A model generated the notes under the pieces. It made no database searches and was not told the DNA's origin. It saw only the letters and a list, made by a program, of their open reading frames with translations. The translations under genes and the position numbers were made by a program. DNA of 5,880 nt from Eudoraea sp. (GTDB lineage: Bacteria; Bacteroidota; Bacteroidia; Flavobacteriales; Flavobacteriaceae): contig JAHEBI010000176.1 of the NCBI GenBank assembly GCA_024642325.1, positions 1 through 5,880 on the forward strand. The letters run 5' to 3'. Shown one piece after another: positions 1-5,880 of the stretch (the stretch's first letter is position 1; each line of letters begins with the position of its first letter).

Positions 1-611
1 CCATATTCTGCAGTAACGGTGCTGCTATCCACATCTCGTATTCCACGAGAATTTACGCACAGATGTTTTGCATCTATTACACAAGCAACATCTTTGGTGC
101 CCAATACTTTTTGAAGTTCTTTTACGATTTGAATATTCAGCCGTTCCTGTACCTGTGGCCTTTTGGCAAAATAATCAACAACCCGGTTCATTTTGGAAAG
201 TCCAACTACAGTCCCTTTTGAAATGTAAGCGATATGTGCCTTTCCAACAATTGGAAGAAGATGGTGTTCGCAGGTGGAATAAACCGTAATATTTTTTTCC
301 ACTAACATTTCACCGTATTTATACTTATTCTCAAAAGTAGAGGAATTCGGTTTTTTATTTGGTTGTAAACCTCCAAATAGTTCTTTTACATACATTTTGG
401 CTACCCTGTTAGGTGTGCCTCTTAAGCTGTCGTCCTCCAGGTCAAGGCCCAGCGTGAGCATAATTTCCCTGACATTTTCACGAATGCGCTCAATTTTTTC
501 TTCGTCACTTAAAACAAATGCATCTTTTCTCATTGGGGTTTGTTCGGACGAGGATACATGATCGTTTCCCAGGTCTTCAAACTGTTCTTCCAATGTACTG
601 TCTAATTTCAT
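1..611 (-). CDS. folE: GTP cyclohydrolase I (FolE), 3' end cut by window edge
   Basis: Seen: reading leftward from an ATG at 611-609, an open frame of 203 codons runs to the window edge with no stop. It carries the FolE signature: CEHHLLP at residues 114-120 (Cys114 and His117 as zinc ligands), then GKAHIAYI, GLSKMNR, the QVQERL segment at about 153-158, and HLC at 183-185 with Cys185 as the third zinc ligand, followed by NSRGIRD. Known of the family: this zinc enzyme converts GTP to 7,8-dihydroneopterin triphosphate, the first step of tetrahydrofolate and pterin synthesis, as a cytosolic homodecamer. E. coli FolE has 222 residues, so only about 20 C-terminal residues should be missing here. 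The first 35 or so residues are acidic and variable, as is usual before the catalytic core. All three zinc ligands are present, so it should be active and is not the zinc-independent FolE2 type. It is divergent from the neighbouring surface-protein gene, with no functional link visible. Confidence 0.97.
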   Translation of the reverse strand, partial: MKLDSTLEEQFEDLGNDHVSSSEQTPMRKDAFVLSDEEKIERIRENVREIMLTLGLDLEDDSLRGTPNRVAKMYVKELFGGLQPNKKPNSSTFENKYKYGEMLVEKNITVYSTCEHHLLPIVGKAHIAYISKGTVVGLSKMNRVVDYFAKRPQVQERLNIQIVKELQKVLGTKDVACVIDAKHLCVNSRGIRDVDSSTVTAEY

Positions 612-634
612 TCTAATACCGCTTTTTGGAATGG

Positions 635-642
635 CAAAGATA
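635..642 (-). promoter_or_regulatory. Putative folE promoter, Bacteroidota -7 element
   Basis: On the minus strand this reads TATCTTTG, an exact match to TAnnTTTG, the -7 consensus recognised by the primary sigma factor of Bacteroidota. It ends 23 bases before the folE ATG, which would give a short leader of roughly 15-20 bases. I could not find a TTG-type -33 element at the usual spacing; the nearest TTG upstream (683-685) is too far away. The call therefore rests on the -7 box and its position alone. Confidence 0.5.
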
Positions 643-715
643 TACATAATATGCCACTTTATAGCCTGTTTAGGGCGATACACAACATAAATTAGTGATA
701 TGGGGAGCGACAGGG

Positions 716-723
716 TATTTTTA
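716..723 (+). promoter_or_regulatory. Weak candidate -7 element for the 749 gene
   Basis: TATTTTTA matches seven of the eight positions of TAnnTTTG, lacking only the final G, and lies 25 bases before the preferred ATG at 749. A degenerate TTAG at 692-695 sits 20 bases upstream, where a -33 element would be expected. AT-rich DNA produces such matches by chance, so this is only a candidate. If real, transcription would begin around 730, downstream of the alternative ATG at 695, which would favour the 749 start. Confidence 0.25.
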
Positions 724-748
724 TAAATTGCAAATCGTGTGCCTGCTT

Positions 749-2554
749 ATGAAGGGTAAAAGCTTAATATTCTGTTTTTTAACAGTTCTTGCGACCTGCT
801 CGCTTATGGCCCAGGTGGCTGCAGATTGCAGCAATGCCGTACCCATATGTAATAATACCCCGGTTAATGGGGGCACAATGGGTTATGGCTTGGACGACTA
901 TAACGGAGCTGCAACCAGTGGTTGCCTGGAACAAACTGTCACAGGCGCTATAGAGTCTAATTCTGCCTGGTATCGTTTTCGCACAGCAGCATCGGGGCAA
1001 TTAGGATTCAATATAGGTTTTGACGCTTCGGAGGACTGGGATTTTGCCTTGTACAGGGCGACTGACTGCAGTAGTTTAGGAGACCCCATCCGTTGTAACT
1101 TTTTTGATAACAGTGATCAGGAAACTTTTATGGGAGTAGGAGAGGACCCTACGGGAAATACAAGCACAGTGCTATATGAAGATTGGTTACAGGTAATGCC
1201 GGGCGAAGATTATTACCTGATGATAAATAACTTCAGCAACAATAATTCGGGTTTTTCAATTCAATTTTCAGGAAATATTTTTATCACCAACCCATTTGAC
1301 GCACTGGACTGTTCTATTATTAACAATCTTCTGGGACCTCCTATGGCCGCTTGTGATAATGAAAATGTTATACTGGATGCAACCACTCCTAATGTTTTAA
1401 GCTATACTTGGTATAGTGACACAGGATCTGGCTTTCAGCCAATATCAGGTGAAACCGGCCCATTACTTCAGGTGCTGGTATCTGCCATGTACAGGGTAGA
1501 AATAATCACGACAAGCATGGCTAATATTATAAGCGATGTTCAGGTGGCTTTCAATACTTCACCTGTAACAAGTCCCGTTTCAGATGAAATAGTCTGTTCA
1601 GATTCTTCCGGTTTTGATTTAACCCAAAAGGATAGCCAGGCTTTAGGGGCACAGGATCCTTCTGCTTTTATGGTGAGTTATCACAATTCGCAGAACGATG
1701 CTATTCTGGGAATAAATTCATTAATATCACCATATTCTTTAAGCGCAGGGACAGAAACCATTTATGTTAGAACCACCTCTTTAGAAAATCCCCTATGCTA
1801 TGATGCTTCCCGGCAGTTTCAGTTAAGTGTTGTGGAAACACCTGTTATAAACTTTATGACGGATGTTTTTATTTGTGAAGATGCTGCAGGAGTGGAAATT
1901 GGTGAAACTACGCCTAACTCCTTATATGCTTATTCATGGGATACAGGGGAAACAACTCCGAGTATCACGGTTTCCCAGGCAGGGAATTATACCTTAACGA
2001 TTACCAATAATCAATTGGGGATTTCTTGCTCAATAGCAGCTTTAATTACTGTTGTTGTTTCTGAAACTCCGGAAATTACTGACGTTATTATTGATGATCT
2101 TCAAAGTAGTAATACGGTTGAAGTTATCACAGACGTGACCGGTAGTTTTGAATACCAGATAGACAATGAGGCATATCAGACAAGTAATATCTTTACTGAT
2201 GTCCCACCTGGATTGCATACGGTCACTATTAATGATCTTAACGGCTGTGGTTCTGTATCTGAGACTATTATTGTAGTAGGCTTCCCGAGTTTTTTTACGC
2301 CGAATGGCGATGGAGCTAACGATTATTGGAATATTTCAGGAATATCCAGCCTCGAAGACCCTCTGGTTTATGTTTATGACAGATACGGAAAACTCTTAAA
2401 ACAGCTGGATGAGACCAGCCTTGGTTGGGACGGTACTTTCAATGGAAGGAATTTGCCGTCATCAGATTATTGGTTTAAACTTACCTATAAAGATCTTGAG
2501 GGCCAGCGTATTCAAGCCCGGTATATAAAAAATCATTTTGCGTTAAAAAGATAA
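749..2554 (+). CDS. Secreted multi-domain surface protein with T9SS type B sorting domain (paralogue A)
   Basis: 601 residues from the ATG at 749. The frame opens at an ATG at 695, but the 18 extra residues would precede a good signal peptide (MKGK, hydrophobic stretch, then SLMA before Gln22), so I prefer 749; no Shine-Dalgarno is seen at either. Domains: an N-terminal beta-rich domain at about 26-176, with Cys27, 34, 59, 107 and 116, WYRFR at 74-78, DFALY at 98-102, IRCN at 114-117 and YYLMINNF at 155-162; a Cys188/Cys202 segment; three Ig-like modules at about 205-268, 276-362 (FDLTQKD, TIYVR) and 365-437 (YSWDTGE, AGNYTLTITN); a short module at about 453-502 ending NGCG; and the C-terminal domain from about 510, with FFTPNGDG at 515-522, YDRYGKLL, GWDGTFNG, SSDYWF and HFALKR at the end. 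Known: this last domain (TIGR04131, gliding-motility-associated C-terminal type) directs export through the T9SS. Inference: cell-surface adhesin or binding protein; ligand unknown. No PorP/SprF-type partner gene is in the window. Paralogue B follows after 125 bases. Confidence 0.9.
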   Translation: MKGKSLIFCFLTVLATCSLMAQVAADCSNAVPICNNTPVNGGTMGYGLDDYNGAATSGCLEQTVTGAIESNSAWYRFRTAASGQLGFNIGFDASEDWDFALYRATDCSSLGDPIRCNFFDNSDQETFMGVGEDPTGNTSTVLYEDWLQVMPGEDYYLMINNFSNNNSGFSIQFSGNIFITNPFDALDCSIINNLLGPPMAACDNENVILDATTPNVLSYTWYSDTGSGFQPISGETGPLLQVLVSAMYRVEIITTSMANIISDVQVAFNTSPVTSPVSDEIVCSDSSGFDLTQKDSQALGAQDPSAFMVSYHNSQNDAILGINSLISPYSLSAGTETIYVRTTSLENPLCYDASRQFQLSVVETPVINFMTDVFICEDAAGVEIGETTPNSLYAYSWDTGETTPSITVSQAGNYTLTITNNQLGISCSIAALITVVVSETPEITDVIIDDLQSSNTVEVITDVTGSFEYQIDNEAYQTSNIFTDVPPGLHTVTINDLNGCGSVSETIIVVGFPSFFTPNGDGANDYWNISGISSLEDPLVYVYDRYGKLLKQLDETSLGWDGTFNGRNLPSSDYWFKLTYKDLEGQRIQARYIKNHFALKR

Positions 2555-2572
2555 GAGATTGACTTTTTTACG
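2541..2572. other. AT-rich inverted repeat across the stop codon; possible weak terminator
   Basis: CGTTAAAAAG at 2541-2550 pairs with CTTTTTTACG at 2563-2572 (nine of ten positions), leaving a 12-base loop that contains the TAA stop at 2552-2554. The distal arm carries a run of six T. The stem has few G-C pairs and there is no U tract after it, so it would be a poor intrinsic terminator. It may slow transcription or mean nothing. Whether paralogue A reads through into paralogue B is therefore undecided. Confidence 0.25.
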
Positions 2573-2679
2573 ATTGATAAACTGTGGATAAAGTGCGGAA
2601 AAATATAGATGTTATATACTAAATATTTCCCCATGGAGTTATAGTATTGATTATTTATATAATGTTAGCCCCTTAATCT

Positions 2680-4107
2680 ATGCGAACACTCTTTTGCTTC
2701 CTGTGCTGCATGCTCCTGTTCTCTATTGGAGTTAAAGCACAGAACTCTGCTGATTGCCGCAGTGCTATCCCTGTTTGTGCCGACGCCCCAATTCTATCTT
2801 TTACTGATGGCCTTGGTGATGTTGACGATTTTGATCCGGATGTCATCAGGCAAACTGGTTGTTTGGAAAAAGGAAGCGTGAGTTCTGCAAATATTGAAAA
2901 CAACACATCCTGGTATGTTTTTAGGGCAGGAACAGACGGCCAGATAGGTTTTGATATAGAAGCGTTGCCTGCACTGGGCAATACAATAACCGCGGAATAT
3001 GATTTTGCCTTATACGGACCCGACACAGATTGTGCCGATATAAGTAACGGTACAGCACAACCCATCAGATGCAACTATGAAGTAAATAGTACAAACTTTA
3101 CAGGGGTTGGGGTTAATCCGGAAAATGGCCAGGAAGGTGCACCACCCTTAACAGCCAATCAAAACACCTATGACGAATGGATAGATGTCACAGCCGGAGA
3201 GGTATATTACCTTCTGATCAATAATTTCAACACCAATTTTGATGGAAATCCGGAACCTTTTTCATTGACCTTTACAGGCAGTTCTGTGGATGCAGATCAG
3301 AATACAGCTCTTGACTGTACGTTAAGGGATGAATTTTTAGGATTAGATATTGTAGCCTGTGAAGGTGATCCTGATATAACTTTATCGGCTTTAAATTCAC
3401 CTGCCGGTCCCGATATTGCCACGGTGACATGGACAGTCGATTACGACGATGATGGTACTATAGATGCAACCCTTGCCGGAACCGGGCCCCTTGGTGCTGA
3501 ACTGGTGGTAAGCAGTCCAAATTCCGGGCGCTATTTTGTAGAGATAGTCACCAACCTGGCGACAACCATAACGGATGATATTTTAATTACCTATTACGGA
3601 ATCCCGGTTTTATTACCGGATCCCGATGGGATTGTTATTTTGGATGACCTATCCGATAGTAATAACGTAGAGTTTTTTGTAGATGGTGATGGTGATTATG
3701 AATACGCTATAAACGGAGGTGAATTTCAGGATGAATCTGTATTTATGGATATTCCCCCCGGGAGGAATACCCTAATTATAAATGACAAAAATGGTTGTGG
3801 AACCACTGAGCCCATTATATTTTTAGTGGTAGGTTACCCTAAGTTTTTTACGCCAAACGGCGATGGTATACATGATGCCTGGAATATTCTGGGAATTGAG
3901 ACACTTACAGATCCGGTCGTATTTATTTTTGACCGCTACGGCAAATTGTTAAAACAATTGGATGAAACTACCCTGGGATGGGACGGGACTTTTAACGGAA
4001 GACCCATGCCTTCATCAGATTATTGGTTCCGCTTAGAGTACGCCCGTGATGAAGACGGTGTCCAGGTGGCCAATACCATACGAACACATTTTTCACTTGT
4101 GAGATAA
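2680..4107 (+). CDS. Secreted multi-domain surface protein with T9SS type B sorting domain (paralogue B)
   Basis: 475 residues, starting directly with a signal peptide (MRTLF, hydrophobic core, GVKA before Gln21); no Shine-Dalgarno precedes it. It repeats the plan of the gene at 749: an N-terminal domain at about 24-195 with Cys26, 33, 61, 118 and 131, WYVFR from 78, DFALY from 108, IRCN at 129-132 and YYLLINNF; then Cys213/Cys227; one Ig-like module at about 230-308; the short module at about 328-375 ending NGCG; and the sorting domain from about 384, with FFTPNGDG at 389-396, FDRYGKLL, GWDGTFNG, SSDYWF and HFSLVR at the end. It lacks the second and third Ig-like modules of paralogue A. Its Ig-like module holds an acidic loop at 254-262 (D-x-D-x-D-G-x-x-D) of calcium-binding type, absent from A. 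Known: TIGR04131-type domains send proteins out through the T9SS. Inferred: a surface-attached or released protein with a role related to paralogue A. A terminator follows at once. Confidence 0.9.
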   Translation: MRTLFCFLCCMLLFSIGVKAQNSADCRSAIPVCADAPILSFTDGLGDVDDFDPDVIRQTGCLEKGSVSSANIENNTSWYVFRAGTDGQIGFDIEALPALGNTITAEYDFALYGPDTDCADISNGTAQPIRCNYEVNSTNFTGVGVNPENGQEGAPPLTANQNTYDEWIDVTAGEVYYLLINNFNTNFDGNPEPFSLTFTGSSVDADQNTALDCTLRDEFLGLDIVACEGDPDITLSALNSPAGPDIATVTWTVDYDDDGTIDATLAGTGPLGAELVVSSPNSGRYFVEIVTNLATTITDDILITYYGIPVLLPDPDGIVILDDLSDSNNVEFFVDGDGDYEYAINGGEFQDESVFMDIPPGRNTLIINDKNGCGTTEPIIFLVVGYPKFFTPNGDGIHDAWNILGIETLTDPVVFIFDRYGKLLKQLDETTLGWDGTFNGRPMPSSDYWFRLEYARDEDGVQVANTIRTHFSLVR

Positions 4108-4139
4108 AAAAAACCCTGAGTTATCTCAAGGCTTTTTTT
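4106..4139. terminator. Bidirectional intrinsic terminator between convergent genes
   Basis: An imperfect hairpin, CCCTGAG at 4114-4120 and CTCAAGG at 4125-4131, has a TTAT loop and one C-A mismatch (4116 with 4129). It is flanked by eight A on the left (4106-4113) and seven T on the right (4133-4139). This gives a U tract in both directions, so it can end transcripts of the gene at 2680-4107 (its stop codon overlaps the A tract) and of the minus-strand gene whose stop is at 4155. Confidence 0.85.
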
Positions 4140-4154
4140 CCTGATTTTTTGAGC

Positions 4155-5669
4155 TTAGAAGTTTATTGTGTACCCAAAGCTATAATTATTCATTATGCCA
4201 TTTACCCTTGCCGGAGTGTTTATTCCTACATCAAAAAGTTGAATATCAGCATCTCGTTCAGACCTGCTGTAGGTGAAGTCCAATCTGCTTCCTCCGAAAT
4301 TATAACCTATACCGGCCGAAAACCCATTTAAATCCCCTATAGTAAACCCATCTGCATAAGGACTCTGTTCGTGGCGATATCCCCCGCGCAGACTTAGCTG
4401 CTTTATTCGGTATTCCCCGCCAACTCTAAAAGTAGATACCGCTTTCAGTTCTCTGGAAATTTCCGAATTAACTATGGAAAAACTTGAATCTGAGGTAGGT
4501 CGTAATTCGGCTTTGGACATATCCTGATATCCGTAGTCAAAACTTAACAGGCCGTTTGCACCAAACACAATGGCCATACTTCCATTAAACTTGCCTGGAG
4601 CCTTTATTTTATAACTTGGAAAAAGATTGACAATATTGAAATCTATAAAATTGATGTCCGGATTTTTAACAGGAGAATCTGAATTTATCCTCTGTGAAAA
4701 ATCATCTCTTAAATCATACCAGGTAGGGGACTGATAACTACCACCAAGTCTTACATATTCATTTAACCGGGCAATGAGCCCTAAACTAAAAGAAAACGCC
4801 TGACCCCTGGTAATAAGCAGGTTGTCAAAATTAATAGATTGTATTTCTGATGCCGCATCAAAACCTCTTTCACTAAATTGCGTGTATTTCTCGGAATACG
4901 TACTATGAAAGTTTAATGAGGCACCCATATATAGAAAATCCTTGTATTGGGTACCAAAATTCATAGTGAACTTGCTGTTATACCCCCTTGTTGACTGGTA
5001 AAAATCCTGGTTTACATTGTTGTAATCGGCATTGGAAATATATTGTGTATTGTTGTCATCATTAATATCTACCGGATCAATAACCCCGGACTGAAAGCCT
5101 AAGAATGCCTGCTGTGGCCCAAAACCAAGACTGCTGCCGATATCCAGATAGGCTTCTTCTATTAACTCATTATCCTGAACGAATAACGGGCCTAAGGGCT
5201 GGCCTTGAGCAAAAGCAAGAAAGTAGTTGTCTATGCCTTCATTGCTGTTTCCTCGGACAAAAAACTCATTGCTAAAATTCTGTACCAGATCATAATTAAA
5301 GGCCAATGAGAATTTTTTCCAATCAGAATTTTCATCATAATTCTTAAATACCATAACCCCTCCAATTTGATTAATTTTAAATGAATTTAGTCGGGTATTC
5401 GCAGTAGTTCCAAAGTAAACCGCATCGTTATTTCGATTGTAATTTGTGCCTGTCATGGTGAACTGGCTATTATTGAATACAGCAGAACCTGCTGGATTAA
5501 TGTTCAATGCCGAAAGGTCTCCGCCAAGAGCTCCAAATGCACCGCTTAAACCCTGAAAACGCGTTGTTCCGTGAGTGTTTTCAATACTGAATCTGAGTAC
5601 ATCATTAATATTCTGAGCGCTAACAGTCGCACATATCAATACCAGGATGAAAAATATAGGTCTTTTCAT
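4155..5669 (-). CDS. OmpP1/FadL/TodX-family outer-membrane beta-barrel protein
   Basis: 504 residues. A signal peptide (MKRP, hydrophobic core, TVSA before Gln19) is followed by a glycine-rich segment at about 34-65 with FQGLSGAFGALGGD and LNINPAG (NPAG at 58-61). This arrangement is typical of the N-terminal plug region of FadL-type channels. The rest alternates short polar and aromatic stretches suited to amphipathic strands, with late strand-like segments such as LSLRGGYRHE and FSAGIGYNFG, and it ends in YTINF with a terminal Phe as expected for insertion by the BAM machinery. Known: FadL/TodX proteins let hydrophobic compounds (fatty acids, aromatics) cross the outer membrane. Flavobacterial relatives are often labelled hemin receptor or transporter on thin evidence. 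Substrate here: unknown. The ATG follows an A-rich leader without Shine-Dalgarno, 33 bases after the stop of the upstream repeat-protein gene, so the two are probably co-transcribed. Transcription ends at the shared hairpin near 4114-4131. Confidence 0.85.
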   Translation of the reverse strand: MKRPIFFILVLICATVSAQNINDVLRFSIENTHGTTRFQGLSGAFGALGGDLSALNINPAGSAVFNNSQFTMTGTNYNRNNDAVYFGTTANTRLNSFKINQIGGVMVFKNYDENSDWKKFSLAFNYDLVQNFSNEFFVRGNSNEGIDNYFLAFAQGQPLGPLFVQDNELIEEAYLDIGSSLGFGPQQAFLGFQSGVIDPVDINDDNNTQYISNADYNNVNQDFYQSTRGYNSKFTMNFGTQYKDFLYMGASLNFHSTYSEKYTQFSERGFDAASEIQSINFDNLLITRGQAFSFSLGLIARLNEYVRLGGSYQSPTWYDLRDDFSQRINSDSPVKNPDINFIDFNIVNLFPSYKIKAPGKFNGSMAIVFGANGLLSFDYGYQDMSKAELRPTSDSSFSIVNSEISRELKAVSTFRVGGEYRIKQLSLRGGYRHEQSPYADGFTIGDLNGFSAGIGYNFGGSRLDFTYSRSERDADIQLFDVGINTPARVNGIMNNYSFGYTINF

Positions 5670-5702
5670 TTTATAAGAATTTAATACTACTGATTTTTGG
5701 AA

Positions 5703-5880
5703 TTATTGTCTGCCTCTGCTTCCTGAAGATCCACCAGAACTTCTCATGCTGCCACCGGAGCTTCTCATGCTGCCACCGGAGCTTCTCATGCTGCCACCGG
5801 AACTTCTCATGCTGCCGCCGGAACTTCTCATGCTGCCGCCGGAACTTCTTGAACTACCGCCTGAACTTCTATAGCCACCT
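5703..5880 (-). CDS. C-terminal end of a Gly/Ser/Arg heptad-repeat protein, 5' end cut by window edge
   Basis: Only the last 58 residues and the TAA stop (5705-5703) are inside the window. In the minus frame they read as GGYRSS, GGSSRSS, five exact copies of GGSMRSS, then a tail GGSSGSRGRQ. The frame is open to the window edge, and all 21-bp DNA units keep it in phase, which supports real coding sequence. The tail is low-complexity, positively charged and probably disordered; it contains no Cys, acidic or large hydrophobic residues apart from Met. I do not recognise the family, because the folded part lies outside the window. Known: Gly/Ser/Arg-rich tails occur in RNA-binding proteins and also in secreted or lipid-anchored proteins, and nothing here separates these. 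The 33-base gap to the FadL-like barrel gene downstream suggests an operon and so, as inference, an envelope-related role. Confidence 0.75.
   Translation of the reverse strand, partial: GGYRSSGGSSRSSGGSMRSSGGSMRSSGGSMRSSGGSMRSSGGSMRSSGGSSGSRGRQ
5736..5880 (-). repeat. In-frame 21-bp tandem repeat array encoding GGSMRSS
   Basis: 21-bp units begin at 5736, 5757, 5778, 5799, 5820 and 5841, with a partial, diverged unit from 5862 to the edge. Units at 5757 and 5778 are identical to each other, as are those at 5799 and 5820. The two pairs differ only at two third-codon positions (GCT/ACT for Ser and ACC/GCC for Gly on the plus strand). The unit at 5841 replaces the Met and neighbouring codons. 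The paired identities suggest recent unit duplication. Because 21 is a multiple of three, copy-number change would lengthen or shorten the protein tail without a frameshift. Confidence 0.9.

Noticed and set aside
68..289. Plus-strand frame of 73 codons inside the folE region.
   Set aside because: It lies antisense to a clearly recognisable folE with all catalytic motifs, and its translation has no recognisable features.
2658..2663. TATAAT upstream of paralogue B as a promoter -10 box.
   Set aside because: Bacteroidota use TAnnTTTG rather than TATAAT, the region is generally AT-rich, and no matching upstream element lies at a fitting distance. The promoter of this gene, if it has its own, was not found in 2555-2679.
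2673..3074. Minus-strand frame of 133 codons opposite the start of paralogue B.
   Set aside because: It is antisense to the signal peptide and conserved N-terminal domain of paralogue B and resembles no known protein; it is an out-of-frame shadow. The shorter minus frames at 779-1089 opposite paralogue A are shadows for the same reason.
4149..4331. Plus-strand frame of 60 codons after the terminator.
   Set aside because: It is antisense to the C-terminal strands of the barrel protein and starts just after a terminator with no promoter in view.
5677..5874. Open plus-strand frame through the repeat array reading as Pro-Pro-Glu-Leu-Leu-Met-Leu repeats.
   Set aside because: It is the antisense reading of the 21-bp repeats. 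It has no ATG before the array itself, stops at 5872-5874, and would make at most about 42 residues. The minus frame fits the operon direction and stays open to the window edge.
5736..5880. CRISPR array.
   Set aside because: The 21-bp units are directly adjacent with no unique spacers and encode an in-frame heptapeptide repeat, so this is a coding tandem repeat.

Overview
The window looks like ordinary chromosome from a member of the Bacteroidota, most likely a flavobacterium. Three things point there: two secreted proteins ending in the type B sorting domain of the type IX secretion system (T9SS), which is confined to that phylum; signal peptides cleaved just before Gln, with no Shine-Dalgarno sequence upstream; and one exact TAnnTTTG promoter element. 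Base composition is moderately AT-rich throughout, and no base-composition break or mobile element was seen.

Layout. On the minus strand, positions 1-611 hold the start and most of folE (GTP cyclohydrolase I), which runs off the left edge. A divergent intergenic gap of about 137 bases (612-748) separates it from two plus-strand paralogues, 749-2554 and 2680-4107. Both encode secreted, cysteine-containing, multi-domain cell-surface proteins with T9SS type B C-terminal domains. A bidirectional hairpin terminator lies in the 47-base gap after the second paralogue. From the right edge, a minus-strand pair reads toward this terminator. The first is the C-terminal end of a protein built from a Gly-Gly-Ser-Met-Arg-Ser-Ser heptapeptide repeat (5703-5880, cut by the edge). 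It is followed 33 bases later by a FadL/OmpP1-type outer-membrane beta-barrel (4155-5669).

How the genes may work together. folE is a housekeeping gene (tetrahydrofolate/pterin synthesis) with no visible link to the rest. The two T9SS cargo proteins share the same domain order and probably have related roles at the cell surface, such as adhesion or binding of an external ligand; their exact function cannot be read from the sequence. The repeat protein and the barrel probably form one transcription unit, but what joins them functionally is unknown. Every stretch of more than 300 bases is covered by a gene.

No clearly new biological system is visible. The most interesting items are the in-frame 21-bp repeat array next to the barrel gene and the tandem paralogue pair that differs by two Ig-like modules.
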